Source: Actinomycetota bacterium (GTDB lineage Bacteria; Actinomycetota; Actinomycetes; Nanopelagicales; Nanopelagicaceae). From it: DNA of 64,000 nt. Each line of letters starts with the position of its first letter. The stretch's first letter is position 1. Location of the stretch: positions 62,001-126,000 of the forward strand of contig WLPU01000001.1 of the NCBI GenBank assembly GCA_009698615.1, in the 5' to 3' direction. The position numbers and the translations under genes are program-made. The notes beneath the pieces are model-generated. The model was given only the letters and a program-made list of their open reading frames with translations, made no database searches and was not told the DNA's origin. This document shows, piece by piece, positions 34,840 through 43,171 of the stretch.

Positions 34840-36699
34840 ATGTGTGGAATTGCTGGGCGCGTTGGATCACATGCCGGAAACACCGATTCATTAAAGCGTA
34901 TGACCGATTCCATAATGCATCGAGGACCCGATGACGAGGGTCATTTTGTGGCGCCAGGTATCGAGTTAGGAATGCGGCGTTTGGCGATTATCGATGTTGC
35001 CGGAAGTAAACAGCCATTAAGTATTAATGAAAGAGCAATTACACTTGTTTTCAACGGCGAAATTTATAACTTCCAAGAAATTCGTCAGTTTCTTTTATCA
35101 CGCGGATTTAATCTCCAGACTCAAGGAGATACCGAAGTCATAGCACATCTTTACTTGCTCGAAGGTTTAGAGTTCGTGCACCGACTACGTGGGATGTTTG
35201 CCATTGCAATTTGGGATGCCAAGGCCCGCAAACTAATACTTGTCAGAGATCGCCTTGGGAAAAAACCTTTAATGTATCGCTTTACTGGCGACAACGGTAT
35301 AGATTTTGGATCAGAAGTAAGAGCTCTGTTACAAAATAGTGAAAAACGTGAACCTGACCTAGAGGCGATCAATTTTGTTTTAGCATTTGGATACGCGCCT
35401 GCTCCGATGACTGGCTTCAGAGGCATCATTTCGCTGCCTCCGGGTCACCTACTAACATGGCAAGATGGAAAGAGTGAAGTTCGTAGGTATTGGAAGTTTG
35501 ATTCAAGTAAAAAAACTATTAAGACGCTACCCGAGGCCATCGAGCAAACTAGAAGCGTTTTGGATGAAGCAGTGCAAGTGCGACTTATTTCAGAAAGACC
35601 CCTTGGAGTTTTATTAAGCGGTGGCATAGATTCAACATTGGTCACCGCTATGGCAGCTCAACATTTGACCACACCGCTGAAGACCTATTCATTGGGATTT
35701 AAGGATCAACAATACGACGAATCTAGTTTTGCGAGAAAAGTTGCGGCTCACCTGCAGACCGATCATCACGAGTTGATTATGGAGCCAGATCCGGAGCTCT
35801 TGGTGAGAACCCTCGCCCAAACTCTCGATAGGCCGTTTGCAGATTCTTCAATCCTGCCAACTTATTTAGTGAGCCAGTTTGCTCACAGCGAAGTTGTGGT
35901 TGCCTTAGGCGGCGATGGCGGAGATGAAGTTTTTGGAGGGTATCGCCGATATCTCCTCGTCGACAAACTTCAAAGAATGAATTGGTTGTTCAAGGGAGTT
36001 CGGCCATTTACTCCTCTGCTAGAAAATATCGCTCGCATTAGTGGGAATCGAAACGCCTCCAGGATTGTAGGAGCGATGCGACCCTATTCTGATAGGCAAG
36101 AGAGGTATATGTCCCTTGTTTCACTTGTTCATAGAAACGAAAGGGATCGGCTCTGGTCTGATAATCAACGCAAAGGCGCTAACGGAAACGAAGTAGAGGA
36201 TTGGTTCAGGAATGTATGGGGCAGTGCGCTTGCCAGTGAGTCCATCGGCCGCCCATTAGCGGTTGATATTGAAACTTATCTCCCTGAAGATCTTAATTTT
36301 AAAGTCGATATCGCATCGATGGCTAATAGTCTTGAAATGCGATCGCCGTTTCAAGATCACAAAGTAGTTGAACTTGGCGGACAAATCCCAGATCACCTTA
36401 AATTTCATAAGGGTGAAACAAAATATATTCTGAAACAATTAGCCAAGGAATTCGTGCCGGCGGATTTAGTCGATAGACCAAAGATGGGATTCGGAATTCC
36501 AAGAGCAAGTTGGATGCGCAACGATCTCAAGCATTTGGTTTCTGATGTACTTCTTGGCTCGAGCGCAAGAAACCGTGGATGGTTTGATCTGGCTAATGTG
36601 TCCCAACAGATTTCCTTGCACAACCAAGGAGTAGATCGCGACCGAATTCTTTGGCCACTTTTCGCAATTGAGCTTTGGGCTCAGAATTGGCTCGACTAA
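34840..36699 (+). CDS. asnB: asparagine synthase-type glutamine amidotransferase
   Basis: 619 aa. Class II glutaminase domain begins at Cys2 (MCGIAG), with SIMHRGPDDEG and NGEIYNFQE; the synthetase domain has the ATP pyrophosphatase loop LLSGGIDSTLV at about residue 260 and YSLGFKDQQYDES. It converts Asp to Asn using Gln and ATP in classic members. In polysaccharide islands, relatives such as WbpS-type proteins are thought to amidate sugar uronic acids, so the role here may be glycan modification (inference). GAGG lies 11 nt before ATG. Confidence 0.88.
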   Translation: MCGIAGRVGSHAGNTDSLKRMTDSIMHRGPDDEGHFVAPGIELGMRRLAIIDVAGSKQPLSINERAITLVFNGEIYNFQEIRQFLLSRGFNLQTQGDTEVIAHLYLLEGLEFVHRLRGMFAIAIWDAKARKLILVRDRLGKKPLMYRFTGDNGIDFGSEVRALLQNSEKREPDLEAINFVLAFGYAPAPMTGFRGIISLPPGHLLTWQDGKSEVRRYWKFDSSKKTIKTLPEAIEQTRSVLDEAVQVRLISERPLGVLLSGGIDSTLVTAMAAQHLTTPLKTYSLGFKDQQYDESSFARKVAAHLQTDHHELIMEPDPELLVRTLAQTLDRPFADSSILPTYLVSQFAHSEVVVALGGDGGDEVFGGYRRYLLVDKLQRMNWLFKGVRPFTPLLENIARISGNRNASRIVGAMRPYSDRQERYMSLVSLVHRNERDRLWSDNQRKGANGNEVEDWFRNVWGSALASESIGRPLAVDIETYLPEDLNFKVDIASMANSLEMRSPFQDHKVVELGGQIPDHLKFHKGETKYILKQLAKEFVPADLVDRPKMGFGIPRASWMRNDLKHLVSDVLLGSSARNRGWFDLANVSQQISLHNQGVDRDRILWPLFAIELWAQNWLD

Positions 36700-36764
36700 C
36701 GACCAAGATAGAGAGTGTTCGGGCTAAATCTGCTGTCATCAAATGAGAGAAGGATTAAGAGTCA

Positions 36765-36770
36765 TATAGT
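36765..36770 (+). promoter_or_regulatory. -10 box (TATAGT) for the CDP-sugar operon
   Basis: TATAGT would give a start near 36777 and a leader of about 36 nt that includes the rfbF Shine-Dalgarno GAGG (36804-36807). No convincing -35 is seen. Confidence 0.45.
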
Positions 36771-36812
36771 AGATTTACCCTAAGGTTTCCAATTGAGGCA
36801 AGCGAGGTTCAA

Positions 36813-37574
36813 ATGCAAGTTGTTATTCTCGCTGGTGGTCTTGGAACACGTTTGTCCGAAGAAACGGTAAGCATCCCTAAACCAATGGTCACTATTGGAA
36901 ACGATCCAATAATTGTGCACTTGATGCGTTATTTTGCTTCTTTTGGTCATAATCGATTTTTGATTGCGCTCGGCTATAAGGGGTATGTAATCAAGGAATT
37001 CTTCGCAAATTATGCTCTGCATAACTCCGACTTGCGCATTGATATTTCAGAAAAAAAGATCGAAATTATTAAGAGCGGGGTTGAAAATTGGATCGTGGAG
37101 CTTGTTGATACCGGGCAAGACACGTTAACAGGCGGCCGAATTTTGCGATTAAAAGATCACCTTGATTCGGAGTTCTTAATGACTTATGGCGATGGGCTGG
37201 CTGATGTTGACCTAGATGCGCTTGTGCGCCATCACAAAGATCAAGGTCGACTGGCCACGGTTACAGCGATTCGACCCCCTTCACGGTTTGGCTCATTAGA
37301 AATTAAAGATGGCCAGGTAATGAAATTTGGGGAAAAGATTCCCGAAGATGCCGGATGGATAAATGGTGGATTCTTTTATTTGACCAAAAGTTTCTGCAAT
37401 TACCTCGAAAATGATTCCACGATACTCGAGGGTGCTCCTCTTGAAAAATTAGTTAGCGAAGGGCAGCTTTCAGCTTTTGTCCATAATGGATTTTGGCAAC
37501 CAATGGATACGATACGAGATCGAAAAATATTGGAAACTATTTGGAATGAAGGCAAAGCTCCTTGGAAAAGATAG
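36813..37574 (+). CDS. rfbF: glucose-1-phosphate cytidylyltransferase
   Basis: Makes CDP-glucose from CTP and glucose 1-phosphate, entry step of CDP-6-deoxyhexose pathways. 253 aa with VVILAGGLGTRLSEET, IPKPMVTIGNDPII, the YGDGLADVD metal site and GWINGGFF, the last being typical of RfbF. GAGG at 36804-36807 provides the RBS. Its end overlaps the next gene by 13 nt. Confidence 0.95.
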   Translation: MQVVILAGGLGTRLSEETVSIPKPMVTIGNDPIIVHLMRYFASFGHNRFLIALGYKGYVIKEFFANYALHNSDLRIDISEKKIEIIKSGVENWIVELVDTGQDTLTGGRILRLKDHLDSEFLMTYGDGLADVDLDALVRHHKDQGRLATVTAIRPPSRFGSLEIKDGQVMKFGEKIPEDAGWINGGFFYLTKSFCNYLENDSTILEGAPLEKLVSEGQLSAFVHNGFWQPMDTIRDRKILETIWNEGKAPWKR

Positions 37575-38641
37575 CCGTAAGATTCCCAGATAAGAATTTT
37601 TGGAATAATAAGCGCGTATTAGTAACAGGTCACACTGGCTTTAAAGGTGCATGGCTCACTCAATGGCTAACCCAACTTGGTGCCAAAGTATGCGGTGTTT
37701 CTCTAGATCCAATTACAGATCCAGATTTATGGACTGAGATGAATATGGATATGCAGGGGTTCGATTTCAGAGTCGATATTCGTAGTGATGCATGGCAAAG
37801 GCGTGTGGATACATTTAAACCAGAAATTGCCTTTCACTTGGCTGCCCAACCCTTGGTTGTTACTGGATGGAAAGATCCAAAACTTACGTTTGACACAAAT
37901 CTTGGTGGGATGGTGCAGTTTCTCTCGTGGATTAATACCTCCTCATCGCTTTCTGCAGGTGTCCTTGTAACATCCGACAAGGTATATCGTTTAGACGGCA
38001 AAAAAACTGCGAGAATTGAATCAGATCCACTGGGCGGAGCTGATCCTTATTCAGCAAGCAAAGCCGCATCTGAACTAATTGCACAAACGTGGCCCATGAA
38101 TCCCGACAAGAAAGTTGCCACCGCTCGTTCGGGGAATGTTATTGGCGGGGGTGATTGGGCAGAAGATCGTTTGATCCCCGACTTAATAAGAGCTTGGAGG
38201 TCACCCGAGAAATTTACGGCACGAAATCCGAACTCAATTCGTCCTTGGCAACATGTTTTAGAACCTTTAAGCGGTTACATCCTGATGGCTGAGGATCTAT
38301 TTCAACGAAAAATTAAAGTAGATGCAATCAATTTTGGTCCTATAATCAAAGATCAAGTGTCAGTAAGTGAAGTTGTTAAAGAAGTTCAAAACAAATTGCA
38401 GCCGCCTAATTCATTGAGAATTGATGAATCTCCTCAAGAGCTCAAGTATGAGGAAAGTGAATTCCTCTTACTTGATTCAACCCTAGCCGAAAGTGAACTA
38501 GGTTGGAGGAGTGTGCTCAATTGGAAAGAGTCAATTGATATGACACTAAGTTGGTATTCGGATTTTTACAATGGTATTCCAGCACTGAAACTCGTACAGC
38601 GAGACATTGAATTGTTTGGTCAAATAAGTAAATCTCGTTGA
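37562..38641 (+). CDS. rfbG: CDP-glucose 4,6-dehydratase
   Basis: Extended SDR that turns CDP-glucose into CDP-4-keto-6-deoxyglucose. 359 aa: VLVTGHTGFKGAWLTQWL (NAD site), FHLAAQPLV, VTSDKVYR (catalytic Ser/Thr and Lys region), YSASKAASEL for Tyr-Lys, and SGNVIGGGDWAEDRLIPD, all typical of RfbG. The start is TTG 37562 inside the end of rfbF. No rfbH (3-dehydrase) follows, so the 3-OH is probably kept. Confidence 0.94.
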   Translation: MEKIAVRFPDKNFWNNKRVLVTGHTGFKGAWLTQWLTQLGAKVCGVSLDPITDPDLWTEMNMDMQGFDFRVDIRSDAWQRRVDTFKPEIAFHLAAQPLVVTGWKDPKLTFDTNLGGMVQFLSWINTSSSLSAGVLVTSDKVYRLDGKKTARIESDPLGGADPYSASKAASELIAQTWPMNPDKKVATARSGNVIGGGDWAEDRLIPDLIRAWRSPEKFTARNPNSIRPWQHVLEPLSGYILMAEDLFQRKIKVDAINFGPIIKDQVSVSEVVKEVQNKLQPPNSLRIDESPQELKYEESEFLLLDSTLAESELGWRSVLNWKESIDMTLSWYSDFYNGIPALKLVQRDIELFGQISKSR

Positions 38642-38668
38642 ATCACACCTCTAAATAAGCAATTCGGG

Positions 38669-38674
38669 TAGACT
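38669..38674 (+). promoter_or_regulatory. -10 box (TAGACT) of a leaderless promoter
   Basis: TAGACT ends 6 nt before GTG 38681 and no Shine-Dalgarno is present, so the following glycosyltransferase operon is probably read from a leaderless message. Confidence 0.45.
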
Positions 38675-38680
38675 TTTCAA

Positions 38681-39718
38681 GTGAGTAAACTTCGAATCGG
38701 ATACGTGCCTATTACCTCCGACTTAAATCACCCTGGAGATAGGCGTCGACTAGTTTATTGGGCTCGCAAGCGCGGTCACACGATTACTTTGGACAAAGAA
38801 GAGAAAGTTGATGTAGTTGTGCTCACTGAGCGAGCGGATTTTTTTGCTCCCCGCAGAAACTGGTCTGGTTCACCCCTAGTTCTTGATCTAATAGATGGAT
38901 ATTTAGGAGATGAAAGAATTTGGAAGGACCTTGCAAGAGGAGTTGGGAAAGTACTAGTAGGCCAGATGTCCGGACCCCCCAGAGGGTATAAAGAATTACT
39001 AATTCGTGCATGTGAGGATTCACAGGCGGTTATTTGTGAAACTCCCGAACAGCGGCAGACAATTCTCAAACATTGTAAAAATACTCATGCAATTCTGAGT
39101 ATCCATGAAGAGTTCCCAATGCTTGGACCTCAACAACTTAAGACTCACGCTTTGATGTGGGAAGGACTACCTTTTACCGCAAGCGGATTAAAGCTTCTAG
39201 AAAAGGCATTAGTAAAGTTGACTCCCAGTTTTTCTCCAACTCTAAATGTTGTTACCGATCTAAAGTACCCGCAAATCTTAGGCGCATACCGATATCGCGA
39301 TACAGGAAAAGTTTTGGGAAAAATCCCAAAAATCCTTGGGGGCAAATTACGGATTACCGAATGGAGCCTTAGCTCAGTCGTAGAAACCGCAAAAAATTCG
39401 CAAATTGCACTTTTGCCTCTAGATCCGAGAGGAAAGCTTAATTCTCTAAAGGCCGAAAACCGTTTGCTAATAATGTGGCGACTGGGCTTACCAACCCTTA
39501 CTTCACCTTCGCTTGCCTACAATCGAGTTATGCATGCCGTTGGACTTAACGAAGTATGCACTTCCCCAGATGGATGGACTTCAAAGTTACAGCAACTATT
39601 TGAGTCGCAATCCCTGCGAAATGAAGTAGTAACTCGAGGTCAACAATACATTCGGGATACACATTCGGAGAAAATTGTTCTAGATGCTTGGGATCGAGCA
39701 ATAGAGAGCGTCTTATGA
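38681..39718 (+). CDS. GT-B-like glycosyltransferase, weakly related to GT4
   Basis: 345 aa. IGYVPITSDLNHPGDRRRLVYWA resembles the first strand and helix of GT-B enzymes; the second half has ALLPLDPRGKLNSLKAENRLLIMW, the place where GT4 proteins keep their E-x7-E donor site, here KAENR, and GQQYIRDTHS near the end. No nucleotide-sugar specificity can be read. It includes a C6 run (38975-38980), not disruptive. The stop overlaps the next start (ATGA). Confidence 0.6.
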   Translation: MSKLRIGYVPITSDLNHPGDRRRLVYWARKRGHTITLDKEEKVDVVVLTERADFFAPRRNWSGSPLVLDLIDGYLGDERIWKDLARGVGKVLVGQMSGPPRGYKELLIRACEDSQAVICETPEQRQTILKHCKNTHAILSIHEEFPMLGPQQLKTHALMWEGLPFTASGLKLLEKALVKLTPSFSPTLNVVTDLKYPQILGAYRYRDTGKVLGKIPKILGGKLRITEWSLSSVVETAKNSQIALLPLDPRGKLNSLKAENRLLIMWRLGLPTLTSPSLAYNRVMHAVGLNEVCTSPDGWTSKLQQLFESQSLRNEVVTRGQQYIRDTHSEKIVLDAWDRAIESVL

Positions 39719-40845
39719 AAAGAGAAGTATTCGATGTCACCTACCTTTCTATCGATTCGATTCAGGAAGGCGTGGGAGCCAGTCAGATACTTCCACTTGT
39801 TCTTGGATTATCTAAAAATAAAAGAAAGGTATCACTCATAACTTTTGAAAAGAGTGCACCAAGTCCGACACTAGAGAACCTCATACGAGAACATGGAGTC
39901 ATTTGGACCCCACAACAATTTGGAAGGACAGGTGCGATTGCTGGTTTTCAACGGCTAAATACGCTTCGCAAGGTTATTCCAGAGTCTTCTGTGATTCATG
40001 GGCGAAGTGATATTCCAACGGCAGCAGCAGTATTTGGTAATTTGGATGCTCCAATCTTGTGGGACGTAAGGAGTTTGTGGTCAGATCAACGAAGGCAGAT
40101 TGGCACGTCAGGCTGGAATGCTCTAACTACACGTGCGGCCCGAAGTCTTGAGGACATATCCGCAAAACGTTCCTCTGCAATGTCAACGTTAACTTCCGCC
40201 GTAGTTCCTATTCTGGAAAAACGTCACCACAATCTTCCGACTTTGCGAGAAGTGATACCGACATGTGTTCAAACCTCAAAATTCTTACCTTCGCCAATGC
40301 CAACAGGGCCGATTACCTGCCTATTATCTGGAACTTTCAACAATTATTATGATTTAGAACGAACAAGAAGAATCTTCCTTAACATTAGAAAAAGTATGAA
40401 CTTACGTATTATTTGGGCTCGGGGGACTGAATCGCCAAATCACAATTTAGGAGTGGGGGAAGATGAGGTTATAACGGCAACCCATGAACAAATGCCTTCA
40501 ATCGTGGCAAAATCCCATTTTGGAATCGCGATTTGCAAGAGCAATCAACAAGTAAGTCTGGCTGCAGCAGTACCTACTAAAATCGGAGAGTTTTTAGCCT
40601 CAGGAAGACCCGTCATCGTAAGTGAAGGAATTGGAGATTTTGACACCTTATTTTCTGACTCTAATGCGGGGCTCGTACTCTCGGAGAAGGAATCAATGTC
40701 AACCACCGTGCTGCGCTTGCAAAATCTGCTTTCAGATCCCACTACTCCTGATAAGTGTAGGGAGCTGGCGATCAGCCACTTTGACATGGAGAAGGCAATC
40801 ACAAAATACTCAACGCTATATTCGAAAATGATACAAAATGATTAA
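39715..40845 (+). CDS. glycosyltransferase family 4-like
   Basis: 376 aa GT-B protein. The N-terminal half opens VTYLSIDSIQEGVGASQILPLVLGL (glycine-rich acceptor loop) and has IHGRSDIPTAAAVFG; the C-terminal half has SLAAAVPTKIGEFLASGRPVIVS with the conserved Glu-Phe-Leu-Ala-Ser-Gly-Arg-Pro donor motif. Typical of capsule and O-antigen GT4 enzymes. ATG 39715 overlaps the previous stop by 4 nt, so both are translated together. Confidence 0.8.
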   Translation: MKREVFDVTYLSIDSIQEGVGASQILPLVLGLSKNKRKVSLITFEKSAPSPTLENLIREHGVIWTPQQFGRTGAIAGFQRLNTLRKVIPESSVIHGRSDIPTAAAVFGNLDAPILWDVRSLWSDQRRQIGTSGWNALTTRAARSLEDISAKRSSAMSTLTSAVVPILEKRHHNLPTLREVIPTCVQTSKFLPSPMPTGPITCLLSGTFNNYYDLERTRRIFLNIRKSMNLRIIWARGTESPNHNLGVGEDEVITATHEQMPSIVAKSHFGIAICKSNQQVSLAAAVPTKIGEFLASGRPVIVSEGIGDFDTLFSDSNAGLVLSEKESMSTTVLRLQNLLSDPTTPDKCRELAISHFDMEKAITKYSTLYSKMIQND

Positions 40846-40890
40846 GATTCAAAGCACTCACCAAAGATATTCGGGTTGACGGGAGAATCA

Positions 40891-41466
40891 ATGCCAAGAG
40901 AATTTGAAGATACTAAGGTAATCATAGGTGCCATCGATGGGGTCCATGTGTGGCCGGTATCTAACCATAAAGACCTGCGAGGACGACTTTTTAAAGTTTA
41001 TACAGATGGCCCACACCCGTCTTTCCCAGAGAATTTTGAAACTTTTGAACATTTCTTCACAGAATCCAAAGAAGGCGTATTTCGAGGAATGCATTTTCAA
41101 GGGGCTCCTCATGCTGCCACAAAGGTAATATCGATTGTTAGGGGGGAAGCGTTAGATTTTCTCTTGGATACTCGTAAAGACTCAAAAACTTTTGCTCATG
41201 TACAAACACAGGCACTAAATCAGGATTCGCCCGTTTCAATATATATTCCCGAAGGCGTTGCGCATGGATATATAGCACTTCGGGAAGGAACGATAGTTTC
41301 TTACCGACAGAATGTAGCTTTCTGCGAAAGTTGTGACGGGGGGATTAACGGAAGTATTGTTGAGAATCTATTACCAATTCCGCTTAAGGAGACTATCCGC
41401 TCGGAAAGGGATCTTCATCTGAAGGAATTTGCTAGTTTTTCTTATACCTCGAAATGCTCTCAATGA
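40891..41466 (+). CDS. RmlC-like nucleotide-sugar epimerase (cupin), probably for a CDP-sugar
   Basis: 191 aa with RmlC-fold landmarks: DLRGRLFKVY, VFRGMHFQGAPHAATKVISIVRGEALDFLLDTR and IPEGVAHGYIAL, including the catalytic His of RGMHFQ. It follows rfbF and rfbG and two GTs, so CDP-4-keto-6-deoxyglucose is the likely substrate (3- and/or 5-epimerisation); dTDP sugars have their own RmlC at 48091. ATG 40891 is preferred over TTG 40876 because GGGAG lies 5 nt before it. Confidence 0.8.
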   Translation: MPREFEDTKVIIGAIDGVHVWPVSNHKDLRGRLFKVYTDGPHPSFPENFETFEHFFTESKEGVFRGMHFQGAPHAATKVISIVRGEALDFLLDTRKDSKTFAHVQTQALNQDSPVSIYIPEGVAHGYIALREGTIVSYRQNVAFCESCDGGINGSIVENLLPIPLKETIRSERDLHLKEFASFSYTSKCSQ

Positions 41467-42338
41467 AGGTAGCGATTCTCGGTGCTAAGGGCTTTTTGGG
41501 TAGAAACTTAGCTCACCTATTGGTCGAACAAGGCGCCGAAGTCACCGGTTGGGTACTCGGCGATCCCAAGGGCGAGGCCCTAGGCTTTGAATGTCGAGAT
41601 GTCACTGAGATACTTGATGGTAGAACTTCACACAAAAATGATTTCGATGTAACAATCAATCTAGCCGCGAGACGTTCTACTAAGGAAAGTCCAATCAGCG
41701 ATGAACGAATTGAAGAATTTTGCTTTGAAATTCCTAAGAATTTTCTAGCTGCTACAACTTCCGAGAAAACTCTTGTGATCAATACATCCACTTATATCCA
41801 AAATTTTGCTGGAATTGAGGGAAATACAGTCGATAGCTACGGAAAAGCTAAAGAAAAGTTGTCCGTATACCTTAAAGAATTCTCGGTAAAGAAAAATATG
41901 AAAGTCATCGATTTATACTTATTCACTCTTTACGGGATAGGCGACAGGCCAGGTCACCTCGTACCGCTCTTACTCAATGCAGCACGCTCCGGAGAAGAAA
42001 TTTCCCTTTCCCCCGGTGAGCAATTGATGAATCTACTTTACGTCAAAGATGCGGCACTTAATATTATTCAAGCAATAAATAGTAAATCAAAGGATTTGTA
42101 TCGTAAGCACTTCTTGTGGGAAGAGTCTTATTTTTCGGTTCGTGATTTGGTTTCGCAAATTGAACTTTCGGTTCAAAAAAAGATCAATTGCTCATGGGGC
42201 GGTAGGCCCTATGCTGGTCATGAAATGATGAATGCTTGGCCGATACCGATGTCCCAACTGCCAAGCTTTGAGACTCACATGTCGCTAGATGATGGAATCA
42301 AGGAGATTTGGGCGTCTTTAAATCCGTCCACGGATTAA
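41463..42338 (+). CDS. NAD(P)-dependent nucleotide-sugar reductase (SDR)
   Basis: 291 aa. VAILGAKGFLGRNLAHLL is the cofactor site, INLAARRSTKES the central block, YGKAKEKL the Tyr-Lys pair, LYGIGDRPGHLVP the substrate loop and LLYVKDAA a late motif. After epimerisation by the gene it overlaps (ATGA, 4 nt), a C4 ketoreductase would finish a CDP-6-deoxyhexose, e.g. a 6-deoxyaltrose or 6-deoxygulose type sugar (inference). Its 3' end overlaps a convergent GT2 gene by 41 nt. Confidence 0.72.
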   Translation: MKVAILGAKGFLGRNLAHLLVEQGAEVTGWVLGDPKGEALGFECRDVTEILDGRTSHKNDFDVTINLAARRSTKESPISDERIEEFCFEIPKNFLAATTSEKTLVINTSTYIQNFAGIEGNTVDSYGKAKEKLSVYLKEFSVKKNMKVIDLYLFTLYGIGDRPGHLVPLLLNAARSGEEISLSPGEQLMNLLYVKDAALNIIQAINSKSKDLYRKHFLWEESYFSVRDLVSQIELSVQKKINCSWGGRPYAGHEMMNAWPIPMSQLPSFETHMSLDDGIKEIWASLNPSTD

Positions 42339-43164
42339 ACTTTAGTAGCTTCAGGACGCTAGCGAAAGCAAGTCTAAAATTGAATTCCCTTAGATATGTC
42401 TTCAGAAATGAAAATTCTAGAGTTCTAGTTATCTTCCTTATCTGCTTCGAACTGACACTCCAATTCTCATCAGAAAAGGTTTTCGTATAAGCCTTTCTAA
42501 TGTCAATAATTGTTTTGTTGCTAGAATTACTCATATTAGAACTATGCAGCCGATAGTGAGTTAAAGGTTCGGGAACAAAGTCAAAGTTCGTATATTTTGA
42601 GCATCGTCTAAAGAAGTCCCAACCTGCAGCCCCGTTGAGGTTTTCATCAAAATCGCCAACCTTCCGTAATAACGAGCGGGTGAATAGGGCAGTACTTTCG
42701 CCACTAAGCACGATACTCACACCCGGACAAGTTAGGAAAAACTGGCTGCAATCTCCGCGAAACGCGGGCTCGACTACTGAGCGAACTCGACGATCATCGT
42801 CTTTGAATCTGGAAATGCCAGAATAGATGAGTTGATTATCGTCACCTATAAGCTCAATTTGTTTCTCAAGCTTGTCCGCTATCCAATAATCGTCAGCGTC
42901 TAAGAAAGCGATGAAATCTCCCTGAGCCTTACGAAGGCCAGCGTTTCGTGCTCCAGATTGCCCTAGGTTGGGTTGGTCTATCAGGATAATCTGATCTTTT
43001 AGTGGTGCCAAAATCTCAAGGGAATTATCGGTTGAACCATTGTTAACAACTATTAACTCTATGTTCCGGTAGCTTTGTTGAAGAACGCTTTCAATTGTCT
43101 CCGTAAGAAAGCGAGCGTAATTAAAATTTGGAATGATGACCGAAATTTTTCCCTTGTTGGCCAT
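42298..43164 (-). CDS. glycosyltransferase family 2
   Basis: 288 aa GT-A enzyme: ISVIIPNFNYARFLTETIESVLQQSY at the N-terminus, VVNNGSTDNSLEIL, GQSGARNAGLRKAQGDFIAFLDADDYW with the DxDD metal site, and a C-terminal acceptor part with GAAGWDFFRRC. Catalytic core complete. It lies 7 nt behind a GT4 gene on the same strand and runs into the end of the SDR gene on the other strand. Confidence 0.9.
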   Translation of the reverse strand: MANKGKISVIIPNFNYARFLTETIESVLQQSYRNIELIVVNNGSTDNSLEILAPLKDQIILIDQPNLGQSGARNAGLRKAQGDFIAFLDADDYWIADKLEKQIELIGDDNQLIYSGISRFKDDDRRVRSVVEPAFRGDCSQFFLTCPGVSIVLSGESTALFTRSLLRKVGDFDENLNGAAGWDFFRRCSKYTNFDFVPEPLTHYRLHSSNMSNSSNKTIIDIRKAYTKTFSDENWSVSSKQIRKITRTLEFSFLKTYLREFNFRLAFASVLKLLKFNPWTDLKTPKSP

Positions 43165-43171
43165 ATGACAC

